Source of the DNA: Actinomycetota bacterium
GTDB taxonomy: Bacteria; Actinomycetota; Acidimicrobiia; Acidimicrobiales; Ilumatobacteraceae
DNA length: 48,339 bases
Assembly: GCA_009919275.1 (NCBI GenBank)
Contig: RGCG01000007.1
Span: forward strand, 1 to 48,339
Direction of reading: 5' to 3'
Shown: piece by piece, positions 1 to 7,554 of the stretch
How the letters are laid out: each line of letters opens with the position of its first letter
How positions within the stretch are numbered: position 1 is the stretch's first letter
Made by a program: the position numbers and the translations under genes
The notes under the pieces: generated by a model
Seen by the model: only the letters and a program-made list of their open reading frames with translations
What the model was told of the DNA's origin: nothing
Database searches by the model: none

Positions 1-579
1 GACGTCGACTCTCACGACTCGGTCACCTTGGCAGGGGCCAGCAGTACTGCCGCCCAGACGGCCGAGGTTCTGAAATCCGACAGCGTCGATGCAATCATCT
101 TTCCTTTCGAGTGGGCCGATGTCCTGCGAACGCTCGAGATCTCGCGCGGTGCGCCGAAACCCAACCCAGCCCTCATCGTCGTTGCAGAAAGCCTGTCGAC
201 TCCGATTCTCGCGCGGTCCCTCGCCTGCGGCTTCGACGGAGCGGTCGAAACTCAGGGCAAGATCGATCACGCGGTGCGGAGAATTCACGACGTCGTGTCC
301 GGAGACTGGACTCTCGAAAGTCAGCCGTCGCTTCACGGACTCGGCCTCACGCGGGGTCTTCTCGCTCGCGAACTGGTCATCGAAGACACCGATGACCGCC
401 ACATCGCCGACCTTGTCGGCACGGGACTCACCGACGACGACATTGCGCTCGTCATGGGATGGACGATCCAAAAGGTTCGCAACCGAATCGAGAACCTGCT
501 CGCCTCGAACGACCTCGCTTACCGCACGCAACTCGCCGTGATACGTGCATCGCTGTTGAAGGTTCCGGACTTCTCCTGA
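1..579 (+). CDS. LuxR/GerE-type HTH regulator, 5' end outside window
   Basis: The reading frame is open to the left edge, so the true start lies upstream. An in-frame TTG at 28 is probably internal. The first ~110 residues read like a degenerate receiver-type domain, alternating hydrophobic strands and helices (VDAIIFPFEW, ALIVVAES). The last ~60 residues fit a LuxR/GerE helix-turn-helix, with LTDDDIALVMGWTIQKVRNR followed by a second helix pair. I see no clear phospho-acceptor aspartate in the visible part, so phosphorylation cannot be claimed. The same-strand ECF sigma/subtilase pair follows after one small gene, which makes a role in the same regulatory circuit possible but unproven. The DNA-binding assignment is moderately sure and the target is unknown. 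Confidence 0.6.
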   Translation, partial: DVDSHDSVTLAGASSTAAQTAEVLKSDSVDAIIFPFEWADVLRTLEISRGAPKPNPALIVVAESLSTPILARSLACGFDGAVETQGKIDHAVRRIHDVVSGDWTLESQPSLHGLGLTRGLLARELVIEDTDDRHIADLVGTGLTDDDIALVMGWTIQKVRNRIENLLASNDLAYRTQLAVIRASLLKVPDFS

Positions 580-608
580 ACGACCTGGGGTTACCGACCG
601 GATCGGAC

Positions 609-848
609 ATGAGCGACGAGGTCTTTCGACTTCTCCCCGAATCGGTCCCGACCGACGACATTGTCGACGATCCTGAATTCACCGAGGTCACGCGGAACGG
701 CGAGATCTACACGCTCTTTCGCATCGTTCGTGTCACGCACGAATCTGTTGTGCGCATCCGCAAACCCGCGATCGGGGTCGCGCACCTGCGGATCATCGCT
801 CGCGTCATCGAAGACGCCAAGGTCACTCTGTCCGCTGTGCAGCCGTGA
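609..848 (+). CDS. small hypothetical protein (79 aa)
   Basis: This is an acidic small protein beginning MSDEVFRLLPESVPTDD, with the ATG at 609. The frame is open further upstream but would overlap the preceding gene, so the internal ATG is preferred. It has no signal peptide, membrane segment or motif I recognise. Its second half is beta-rich (YTLFRIVRVTHESVVRIRKP) and ends with alternating hydrophobic residues, as in a small beta domain. It lies 29 bp after the LuxR-type gene and 45 bp before the sigma-factor gene on the same strand. An opposite-strand frame covers much of it, so coding status is only moderately supported. Confidence 0.45.
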   Translation: MSDEVFRLLPESVPTDDIVDDPEFTEVTRNGEIYTLFRIVRVTHESVVRIRKPAIGVAHLRIIARVIEDAKVTLSAVQP

Positions 849-893
849 TTCCCTGACGAGTTCTCGACACGCCCGGTCGTTACCCTTTGCGCC

Positions 894-1475
894 GTGGAGA
901 CACCGACCGGCGACGAACTTGTTGCGGCCCTCAAACAAGGCGACGACAGGGCGTGGACGACGTTCTACGACTCCCTCGCTGGTGAGATCCGCAGCTACGT
1001 CGTCAGGATTGGGGCGGCCTCGGCCGACGATGTGCTCGGTGAGACCATGCTCCAGGTTGTTCGCGATATCGGCAAGTTCCGTGGATCAGCCGCCGACCTG
1101 CGACCGTGGACTTTTCGCATCGCACGCAATCGTGTCATCGACGCCGGGCGACGCCGTTCGCGCCGACCCGTCGAAACCCGACTCACGTCTGATGCCGACA
1201 CCGAAACGGGAGACACGGATGCGGCAATCGACGGGGACCTCCCGACCATCCTCGACCACCTGACGCCCGATCAACGCGACGCCGTGTGGCTGAGACACGT
1301 CGTTGGCCTCTCGGTCGACGAAACCGCGAGGGTGATGGACAAGGCTCCCGACGCTGTCGCGGCCCTGTGCCACAGGGCTTTGCGCCGCCTTCGGGCCGCC
1401 CTCGGACAACCCTCAAATTTCTCGAGCCGCCCGTCATGGAAACCCTCGGCTGTGCGCTGTAGGGGGCATGGATGA
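894..1475 (+). CDS. ECF-family RNA polymerase sigma factor
   Basis: A 193-aa sigma-70 family protein with two conserved regions. Region 2 spans residues ~10-85, with the -10-recognition helix around RPWTFRIARNRVID. Region 4 spans ~115-170 (LTPDQRDAVWLRHVVGLSVD, then ETARVMDKAPDAVAALCHRA), a helix-turn-helix for the -35 element. Region 3 is lacking, as in ECF factors. The start is the GTG at 894, because region 2 begins almost at once. The 3' end overlaps the next gene by 8 bp, implying translational coupling to the membrane subtilase, where ECF operons usually carry an anti-sigma factor. The last ~22 residues after region 4 are Arg/Ser-rich and unusual. It should direct RNA polymerase to a small regulon, probably including its own operon. 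Confidence 0.9.
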   Translation: METPTGDELVAALKQGDDRAWTTFYDSLAGEIRSYVVRIGAASADDVLGETMLQVVRDIGKFRGSAADLRPWTFRIARNRVIDAGRRRSRRPVETRLTSDADTETGDTDAAIDGDLPTILDHLTPDQRDAVWLRHVVGLSVDETARVMDKAPDAVAALCHRALRRLRAALGQPSNFSSRPSWKPSAVRCRGHG

Positions 1476-3891
1476 CATTCGTACCTCCGGCAACGACAAC
1501 GGGGACAACGGGGACAACGGCAACGATCGCGAGATCATCGAGGCCCTGAAGGCCTTTGGTCGCGCGGAGTCAACCGGACCCGATGAAGTAACGCGCCAGC
1601 GTCACCTGCGCGCACTTCGCCGCGCCCGCTTGGTACGCCGTCCGACCACACTCGTTGCCTCGGCCGCGGCAGTGGCCGTCCTCATTGCCGGCGTTGCCAT
1701 CGTTGGCCGTGGCGGTTCGAATACTTCCGATGAGTACGCGGCAACTCCGGCCAGCGACGCCGCGGCCGCAGTCATCAACAGCGACGCAGTCGCAAGCAAC
1801 GCAGCCGTTGCCGACTCGACAACAACCACGGTGATCACGCTTCCCGAGTTCACAAAAGAGACTCCGATCACCCCGATTCCTCTCGAACGTGCCGAGGACT
1901 ACGTCATCTTGAAGGTCTCCTCGTCCCGAGCGGCAGCCGTGGAGAAAGAGCTCGCCTCGGTGTTGGGTGAGCGCGTGCCAACAGTCGGCAAAACAGACGC
2001 TGCCTCCACCTTCGTTGTTCCGGTATCTGCAGCCAAGCAATTGTCCGATACGGCCGGCGTCTCGTCGTACCCGGACACACCCGTGTCTGCGGTCGCCGAA
2101 CAAAGTCCGGTTCCGTCGTGGGGTCTCGACCGCGTTGACGCGCTCGACACTCCCCTCGACAACAAGTACTCCTGGAACAACTCCGGAACGGGGTCGATCA
2201 TCTACGTCATCGATACCGGGATCTATTCCTCGCACAGTGACTTCACCGGGCGCGTGGTGTCGGGTTACACGGCAATCGCCGACGGTAGGGGAACAGAAGA
2301 CTGCCACGGACACGGAACACACGTCGCGGGCACCGTTGCCGGACGAAACTTCGGAATCGCGAAGACCGCCAGTGTCGTCGCGGTGCGGGTCCTCGACTGC
2401 ACCGGATCCGGCTACTCATCGGGTGTCGTCGCCGGAATCAACTGGGTCACGGCGAATCATCCTGGTGGACCCGGCGTCATCAACATGAGCCTCGGCGGCG
2501 GCGCGAACAGCGCAATCGACAGTGCCGTGAACGATGCCGTCAATGCCGGTCTGGTTGTCGTGGTTGCTGCCGGCAACTCGTCCGCTGACGCATGTTCTTA
2601 CTCCCCGGCCCGCGTACCCGCAGCGATCACCATCGGCGCAACCGACGTGCGCGACGCACGTGCCTCGTATTCGAACTTCGGATCCTGCGTCGACATGTGG
2701 GCGCCCGGCACACAGATCACCTCGGCATGGATCTCGAGCACCTCCGCGTCCAACACGATCTCCGGTACATCAATGGCGTCGCCACACGTTGCGGGACTTG
2801 CCGCCCGGGTGCTTGCCATGAACCCTGCGCTCACTCCCACTGAGGTCAGTGCGCGCCTGGTTCAAAAGAGCAGCTCGTCCGCCACGCCCATCGTGAACCT
2901 TGTCGAAACTCCCGAGGACAGTCCCACGACCACGACGACGCTTCCCGAATCCACCACAACGGTGCTCGATACGACGACGACCTCCGTGCTCGACTCGACC
3001 ACGACAACCGTCGTTTCGACCACGACGACGATCCCGCGCACGACGACCACCGCCCCCGCCACGACGACAACCACGCCCGGCGCCACCACGACCACGGTGC
3101 CACCGTCCACCGTGCCGAAGTCCCCGCGCCAGGGAAAGGGTCGCAAGGCGATCACGCCCAAGGAATTCGCCATGAAATGGGAGACCGAAGAGGAAAAGAC
3201 CGAGCTCATTGCGACATGGTCAATCTCGACGGCACCCGATCGCTACAAGATCACCTGTCGCCAACTTCCGCTCGGCAGCAAGGCACCCATTGAAAACGAG
3301 ATCGAATTCGATGAGTCATCGACCACCCAGAACGAAGAGGGTCGCATGGAAACTGCGGTACTTCTCGTCCCCAACAAGCCTCTGCGGTGCGATCTGACGG
3401 CGTTCGTTGGCAACGATGCGAGCGCGGCAAGCAACCCGACGATCGTGCCGCCCGCGCCGCGCCGCGGAGCGACGCCGTCGCCCACCACGACGATTCCAGA
3501 TCCGAACGCACCGAACACGAGTGTCCCGTCCACCCCGACAACCGAGGCACCCGCACCGACGCTGCCAAGGCCGGTCGTGACGACGCCGAAGCCGGGCAAT
3601 CGTCCGCAGCCGGCACCGTCGACAACGGTCACCGTGCCGGCGTCCTCGTCGACCGTCGCGACTCCGTCACCCACCACGTCGCCGGCGCCAACGCCCACGT
3701 CTCCATCGACGACGTTGGCTCCACCGGTTGCTTCAACAACGACAACACCGTCACCCACAACCGCTCCGGCGCCTTCGCCAACCACGGTTGTCGAGACGAC
3801 AACAACCACTGTCGCAGCCACGCAACCGCCCGCAACTCCGGCCCGTGGCCCGGTCACGCCCCCCGGCAACTCACGAGGCAAGAAGGGATGA
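1468..3891 (+). CDS. membrane-anchored S8 subtilisin-like protease with basic N-terminal region
   Basis: An 807-aa protein. Residues 1-60 are a charged cytoplasmic segment (REIIEALKAFGRAEST, then an Arg-rich stretch). Residues ~61-80 form one transmembrane helix, and 80-140 a Thr/Ala-rich linker. Residues ~142-210 look like an inhibitor I9-type propeptide (EDYVILKVSSSRAAAVEKEL). The S8 catalytic domain spans ~215-480 with the complete triad: Asp249 (YVIDTG), His282 (HGHGTHVAG) and Ser435 (SGTSMASPH), plus oxyanion Asn370 (AAGN). Residues 485-555 and ~655-800 are Thr/Pro/Ser-rich mucin-like linkers around a beta-rich domain (~560-655). There is no sorting motif, so it is held by the N-terminal helix with the protease outside. 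The 8-bp overlap with the sigma gene and the N-terminal architecture suggest it replaces a classical anti-sigma factor; that is inference. Confidence 0.9.
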   Translation: MDDIRTSGNDNGDNGDNGNDREIIEALKAFGRAESTGPDEVTRQRHLRALRRARLVRRPTTLVASAAAVAVLIAGVAIVGRGGSNTSDEYAATPASDAAAAVINSDAVASNAAVADSTTTTVITLPEFTKETPITPIPLERAEDYVILKVSSSRAAAVEKELASVLGERVPTVGKTDAASTFVVPVSAAKQLSDTAGVSSYPDTPVSAVAEQSPVPSWGLDRVDALDTPLDNKYSWNNSGTGSIIYVIDTGIYSSHSDFTGRVVSGYTAIADGRGTEDCHGHGTHVAGTVAGRNFGIAKTASVVAVRVLDCTGSGYSSGVVAGINWVTANHPGGPGVINMSLGGGANSAIDSAVNDAVNAGLVVVVAAGNSSADACSYSPARVPAAITIGATDVRDARASYSNFGSCVDMWAPGTQITSAWISSTSASNTISGTSMASPHVAGLAARVLAMNPALTPTEVSARLVQKSSSSATPIVNLVETPEDSPTTTTTLPESTTTVLDTTTTSVLDSTTTTVVSTTTTIPRTTTTAPATTTTTPGATTTTVPPSTVPKSPRQGKGRKAITPKEFAMKWETEEEKTELIATWSISTAPDRYKITCRQLPLGSKAPIENEIEFDESSTTQNEEGRMETAVLLVPNKPLRCDLTAFVGNDASAASNPTIVPPAPRRGATPSPTTTIPDPNAPNTSVPSTPTTEAPAPTLPRPVVTTPKPGNRPQPAPSTTVTVPASSSTVATPSPTTSPAPTPTSPSTTLAPPVASTTTTPSPTTAPAPSPTTVVETTTTTVAATQPPATPARGPVTPPGNSRGKKG

Positions 3892-3917
3892 CACCTGCCA
3901 GCCCATAGGGCGGCTCT

Positions 3918-3946
3918 TGGAGCGGACGACGGGATTCGACCCCGCG
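3918..3946 (-). repeat. duplicated 3' end of tRNA-Gly (att-like remnant)
   Basis: Twenty-eight of 29 bases match the 3' end (CCA, acceptor strand, T-arm) of the intact tRNA-Gly at 5200-5275, in the same orientation. The one mismatch changes the first T-loop base. Nothing upstream pairs as an anticodon or D arm, so it is a fragment and not a second tRNA. Duplicated tRNA 3' ends are the usual trace of tyrosine-integrase insertion into a tRNA gene. Confidence 0.75.
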
Positions 3947-4196
3947 GTCCCAACACGTGGATTTCTTGAACCCCTGCGTACAAAGGGCTTGCGATTTCCT
4001 TCGGGACAATCTTTGGTTACTCGCGAACTGGTTGATCGCGGTTCTACCCATCGTCCAGGACACAGTCGTCTCGTCAGACCCCCAACAAAAGAAGATTTAG
4101 GGATCATTCAAGCGTCCGGAGTACGTGACGGGACGACCGCCAAATGGAATCAAGCTGATTTACGCTCTTGTGGCCGGCCGAGACGATGGGATCTGA

Positions 4197-4913
4197 ATGA
4201 AGCCACGGTGCGCAATTAGCTTGTTGATCGCCACTCTATTCGTGTCTTCGTGCGGCCCTTCCGAGAGGACGGCAACGACTGCCTCTTCGGGCATCAACTC
4301 CGGGGTCAATGGACGCGCAAAGAATGCAGCGCTCTGCGCACCTATGCAGGAGCGACCCGCTCAAGAAACTAAAGACATGAGAAACGCAGACTTGAGCGGC
4401 ACAAACCTGAGCGGCGCACAATTCAGCGGCGCACTACTCAGCGGCGCAAAGTTGAAGGCCGCAGATCTGCATTGCGCGGACCTCAGAGGCGCAAATCTAT
4501 TCTTCGCCGACCTCAGCGGTGCCGATCTGACCGGCGCAAACCTTTCGTTTGCTGACGTGAAAGGCGCCAGCCTGACTGGCGCCATCTTGACCGGCGCCAA
4601 CCTCAGCGGTGCCGACCTGCGAGACGTGGACCTGCGAGACGTGGACCTGAAAGGTGTCGACCTGAGCAGCTCAAATCTGCGTGTTGCGAACTTGTCCGGC
4701 AAGAATCTGAGCAACACAAACCTGAAATACGCGAACCTGAGGGGCGCAAACCTCAACCGCGCAGACCTGAGGGGCACAGACCTGAGAGGCGCGGACTTGA
4801 ACGGTGCCCAGCTGATACGCGTCCAGCTAAGCGGCGCAAATTTGGACGGTGCCGACCTCAGCGGTGCGGACGTGCGATCCATTGACGGGCCCGATTGGGG
4901 CAACGGTTGGTAG
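4197..4913 (+). CDS. pentapeptide-repeat lipoprotein
   Basis: A 238-aa protein. Residues 1-19 form a lipoprotein signal (MKPRCAISLLIATLFVSSC) with lipobox VSSC and lipidated Cys19, placing it on the outer face of the membrane. A ~40-residue Ser/Thr/Ala-rich linker follows. From about residue 62 to the end there are roughly 30 tandem pentapeptides of the A(D/N)LSG type, which fold as a right-handed quadrilateral beta-helix. Known relatives include DNA mimics that protect gyrase, but those are cytoplasmic. The signal peptide here argues for a surface or scaffold role instead. The gene sits alone in the tRNA-Gly islet and its codon use looks less GC-biased than its neighbours, consistent with transfer. 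The substrate or partner is unknown. Confidence 0.85.
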   Translation: MKPRCAISLLIATLFVSSCGPSERTATTASSGINSGVNGRAKNAALCAPMQERPAQETKDMRNADLSGTNLSGAQFSGALLSGAKLKAADLHCADLRGANLFFADLSGADLTGANLSFADVKGASLTGAILTGANLSGADLRDVDLRDVDLKGVDLSSSNLRVANLSGKNLSNTNLKYANLRGANLNRADLRGTDLRGADLNGAQLIRVQLSGANLDGADLSGADVRSIDGPDWGNGW

Positions 4914-5199
4914 AACTGAGCAATACAAGTCAAACGGTCTTGGCGCTGCCTGCCGGACACAAAAGTCAGCCGCACCACAGGGCACTGCCGCTTCGTTTCG
5001 CTTCACGAACGCAACTTTGATGACACGAGACGTTCCGACCTACCCGTTCGAGGCAATTTGCGAACGTCCAGTTGCTCCACGCGCTTCTGTGGATTCGACG
5101 TGGACATGGGGCTTGTCAATGCGTTCGTGACAAGTTGCGACAATTGAAGTCCCAAGAGGGATGCCACGTGTCCCAGGAGCCCGGAAACAAAGGTCGAAA

Positions 5200-5275
5200 T
5201 GGAGCGGACGACGGGATTCGAACCCGCGACCCTCACCTTGGCAAGGTGATGCTCTACCAACTGAGCCACGTCCGC
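5200..5275 (-). tRNA. tRNA-Gly(GCC)
   Basis: The minus strand folds as a cloverleaf. The acceptor GCGGACG pairs with CGTCCGC, and the anticodon stem TCACC/GGTGA encloses loop TTGCCAA with anticodon GCC. The T-arm is GCGGG-TTCGAAT-CCCGT. CCA is encoded (5200-5202). Its 3' end is the apparent integration site for the islet to the left. Confidence 0.95.
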
Positions 5276-5340
5276 GTAGCGGGCTGAAGGATAGCCGCGA
5301 AAGGCCGCGGCACCACCCCTACCGGTCCCGGAAAACCTTG

Positions 5341-5389
5341 AGGGGCGGTGCCGTGCGGAGGGGGGAACCCGCGCGACACCGCCCCTTTT
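5341..5389. terminator. GC-rich hairpin between tRNA-Gly and the small membrane-protein gene
   Basis: A perfect 10-bp stem (AGGGGCGGTG at 5341-5350 with CACCGCCCCT at 5377-5386) encloses a 26-nt G/C-rich loop. It is followed on the plus strand by a short T run, and on the minus strand by GGTTTT a few bases further on. It lies just downstream of the minus-strand gene ending at 5413, so it plausibly terminates that transcript before tRNA-Gly. Confidence 0.5.
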
Positions 5390-5412
5390 GAAGGTGCGTG
5401 AAGTGGTGTGGA

Positions 5413-5715
5413 TCAGTAGCGCAGGCGCGCGAGGAAGTTTTGGAAGTTCGCGGTCACGTGCGTGAAGCCGGCGATCGCCAGTCCCGAGCCGACGATGTCG
5501 ACCCACGAGTCAAGGTTCGCACCGTTCGCGCCCATGAAGGTTCCGAGCACCGAGACGTCCATCAGCCACACAAGAAGAATGCAGGCCGCAATGAGCCAAC
5601 CTTCGCCCTTGCTGATGATCGGGATTTGCTTGAGGAAAGGAATGTGGTCCGTGGCGACGGTGACGACCGTCTGAGCAACGAGACCGATCAGGATGACAAG
5701 AGCCATCGTGTACAT
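5413..5715 (-). CDS. small integral membrane protein (100 aa), function unknown
   Basis: The protein has about three hydrophobic segments: residues 3-22 (LVILIGLVAQTVVTVA), ~41-60 (WLIAACILLVWLMDVSVLGT) and ~73-88 (VDIVGSGLAIAGFTHV). Short basic and polar loops separate them. Size and topology resemble phage holin-like or small actinobacterial membrane proteins, but I recognise no family signature. An excellent ribosome-binding site, AGGAGG, lies 8 nt before the ATG at 5715. The leader contains two hairpins (5738-5758 and 5814-5833) and the gene is followed by a terminator-like stem, so it looks like a monocistronic, well-translated gene. Function is not assigned. Confidence 0.7.
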   Translation of the reverse strand: MYTMALVILIGLVAQTVVTVATDHIPFLKQIPIISKGEGWLIAACILLVWLMDVSVLGTFMGANGANLDSWVDIVGSGLAIAGFTHVTANFQNFLARLRY

Positions 5716-5737
5716 GAGCGTTACCTCCTAAGGGGTT

Positions 5738-5833
5738 CCCACCGACGCAGCCGGTGGGGGTGGTTCCGCCCAATTGCGACCGTACGCCGCTGAATCTGAC
5801 AAGTGGTGGATTTCCCGTGACCGAGGTCACGGG
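5738..5833 (-). promoter_or_regulatory. leader region with two hairpins/palindromes
   Basis: Between the SDR stop and the small membrane-protein gene are two inverted repeats. The first is a 7-bp stem (CCCACCG/CGGTGGG, 5738-5758). The second is a perfect 20-bp palindrome-like CCCGTGACC-GA-GGTCACGGG (5814-5833). The latter has no following T run, so an operator or an RNA hairpin in the 5' leader fits better than a terminator. The role is inferred only from position. Confidence 0.35.
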
Positions 5834-5857
5834 CCTTGCCCCACTAGGGTTTGCCGC

Positions 5858-6628
5858 CTATCGGGCCAGGTAGGCGCCGTCGACTCCGAGAATGTGACCC
5901 ATCGTGTAGGTCGACTCATCGCAGGACAACCACATGGCGGCCGAGGCGATTTCCTGAACGGTGCCGAATCGACCGATCAAGCTCAGCCTGTTGATGGTCC
6001 CCTCGACATCGCCCGTACGGCGTTCGATGGCGTTGCGCAACATCGGCGTGTCGATGCTGCCGGGTGCGATGCCGTTGATGCGAATGCCCTTGGCGGCGAA
6101 CTCAATCGCGGCGGTCTTCGTGATCCCGGCGACCCCGTGCTTCGAGGCGGTGTACGCGCACTGACCGGGTTGCGGCCGAAAAGAATTGGTCGAACAAATG
6201 TTGACGATGGTGCCGCCATGACCCTTGTCGACGAATGCCTTCACTTCGGCGCGCATCGAAAGGTAGATCGACTTCAGGTTGACGGCGATGATGCGATCGA
6301 AGTTGTCCTCTTCCAACTCGAGCAGGTTCGGAGCCTCGCCTTCGATTGCCGCGGCGTTGACCGCGTGATGCAGGTCGCCATACGTCGTCAGGGCGAGTTG
6401 CACGAGCGCGTTGACATCGGCCGCCTTGGAGACATCGGTGCGCTGAAAGACGGCCTTGCCTCCTGCCTTCACGATGTTGGCGACGGTTTCCTCGCCACCG
6501 CCTTCGGAGATGTCACCAACGACGACCGATGCACCCTCGCGACCAAATCTTTCGGCGATTTCGCGACCCATGCCCTGCGCACCGCCGGTGACGAGCGCGA
6601 TCCTGCCGTTCAATCCAAAAGTTGCCAT
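5858..6628 (-). CDS. SDR-family NAD(P)-dependent oxidoreductase
   Basis: A 256-aa classical short-chain dehydrogenase. The cofactor motif TGGAQGMG is at residues 14-21, and an Asp follows the second strand (VVVGDI), which favours NAD(H). NAAA is at ~91-94, and the catalytic Ser136, Tyr149 and Lys153 sit with normal spacing (CAYTASKHG). The C-terminal IAPGSIDTPM is typical of the family. The ATG at 6628 is chosen because it opens directly into the Rossmann fold; upstream frame would add 44 unrelated residues. It lies 38 bp downstream of the EamA gene on the same strand and may be the last gene of the metX-EamA transcript. The substrate cannot be told from sequence. Confidence 0.9.
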   Translation of the reverse strand: MATFGLNGRIALVTGGAQGMGREIAERFGREGASVVVGDISEGGGEETVANIVKAGGKAVFQRTDVSKAADVNALVQLALTTYGDLHHAVNAAAIEGEAPNLLELEEDNFDRIIAVNLKSIYLSMRAEVKAFVDKGHGGTIVNICSTNSFRPQPGQCAYTASKHGVAGITKTAAIEFAAKGIRINGIAPGSIDTPMLRNAIERRTGDVEGTINRLSLIGRFGTVQEIASAAMWLSCDESTYTMGHILGVDGAYLAR

Positions 6629-6666
6629 GCGGGCAAGTATGGACCGCCGGGTTCGGCCTGAACGTG

Positions 6667-7554
6667 TCAGACGCGGCGTGCAACCACGATGCCAACGGCG
6701 ACGAGCATGATCCCCGCCCCGAGGATCTGCACGGCATTCATTGTCTGTTCGAAAATCCACCAGGCGAAGATGCTGGAAAGCACCGGGCTACCGAGACCGA
6801 GAAGCGCCACAAGGGTGGCGTCCATGTAACGGTTGGCCCAGGCGATCGACCCCATGCCCATCACTCCGGCAACCACCACCTGCAGAAGCATCAGCCACCA
6901 GTCATTGCCACCCAACTGCCCGAAATCGGCCCCCGTCGCAAACGCGAGCGGAAACAGCAACACGACCGAGACCGCGGTTGCAACGGTGAGGAATGCATAC
7001 GGATGCACACCCGCGTCGCGGACGCGCTTCGTACCGACTGCATACGTGGTCCAGAAGATGAGATTGCCAACGGCGTACAGATCACCTTCGACGGTGTTTC
7101 CCCCACCGCTCGCCTTGCCGAAGACGACGAGCGATACACCGGCCACCGCAACGAGACACCACACCACGCGCTGCCTTGAGATCTTTTCTTTCAGCACGAA
7201 AGGGGCAACGGCGAGCAGCGCGACGGGGTTCAGCGAAACGATGAGGGTCGCCGTCGCGATCGATGTCTTCTGGAACGAGGCAAATGCGCACAGAAGCGAT
7301 GCGGTGTAGAAAATCGAGGGAACGAGACATGCCCGCCAGACGTTGCGCGTCAGTCGACCTCCTGACGCATAAGTGATTGCAAGCATGATGGGCAGACCGA
7401 TGAGCATGCGGACCGGGGTGAACGCCATGAATGGGGCGGAGATGCCCCGAACGAGGACCGGCCCCCAACCCCAACAGACCACACCGAGGAACACGGCCCA
7501 AATGGCGAGACTGTGTGTCGGCTTGGCGTCGACAGCATCCACCTGTCCGCTCAT
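6667..7554 (-). CDS. EamA-family (DMT) transporter, second of pair
   Basis: A 295-aa protein with about ten hydrophobic helices in two EamA repeats. Conserved stretches include VCWGWGPVLVRGISAPF at the first helix, TASLLCAFASFQKTSIATAT and a closing helix ILGAGIMLVAVGIVVARRV. It overlaps the upstream EamA gene by 4 bp (ATGA), so the two are translationally coupled. Aligned by eye they share many positions (FASFQ-TSIA-ATLI, WSTY/WTTYAVGTKR-type), showing a tandem duplication. Members export amino acids, purines or other metabolites. Proximity to metX makes an amino-acid or thiol exporter conceivable, but the substrate is undetermined. Confidence 0.85.
   Translation of the reverse strand: MSGQVDAVDAKPTHSLAIWAVFLGVVCWGWGPVLVRGISAPFMAFTPVRMLIGLPIMLAITYASGGRLTRNVWRACLVPSIFYTASLLCAFASFQKTSIATATLIVSLNPVALLAVAPFVLKEKISRQRVVWCLVAVAGVSLVVFGKASGGGNTVEGDLYAVGNLIFWTTYAVGTKRVRDAGVHPYAFLTVATAVSVVLLFPLAFATGADFGQLGGNDWWLMLLQVVVAGVMGMGSIAWANRYMDATLVALLGLGSPVLSSIFAWWIFEQTMNAVQILGAGIMLVAVGIVVARRV

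Larger units (their letters stand above)
3918..5228. mobile_element. tRNA-Gly-bounded genomic islet, integrase-less
   Basis: Direct repeats at 3918-3946 and 5200-5228, derived from the tRNA-Gly 3' end, enclose 1.25 kb with a single recognisable gene, the pentapeptide-repeat lipoprotein. Base composition inside looks more AT-rich than the flanks, especially 4080-4260 and 4914-5060. No integrase, excisionase or mobilisation gene is visible. The gene-free stretches 3947-4196 and 4914-5199 show only short unconvincing frames and no clear promoter or RNA. The reading is a decayed or satellite element whose integrase was lost or acted in trans. Bounds are inferred from the repeats alone. Confidence 0.55.

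Noticed and set aside
2920-3110. Microsatellite-like ACG/ACC-rich DNA as a repeat element
   Set aside because: It is the coding sequence of the Thr-rich linker of the subtilase, in frame and with varied codons.
3918-3993. A possible second complete tRNA-Gly
   Set aside because: Only the T-arm and acceptor 3' strand match; there is no 5' acceptor strand, D arm or anticodon arm, and the T-loop is altered.
5814-5833. Intrinsic terminator for the SDR gene
   Set aside because: A perfect short palindrome but no T run after it on the minus strand; kept only as a regulatory hairpin candidate.
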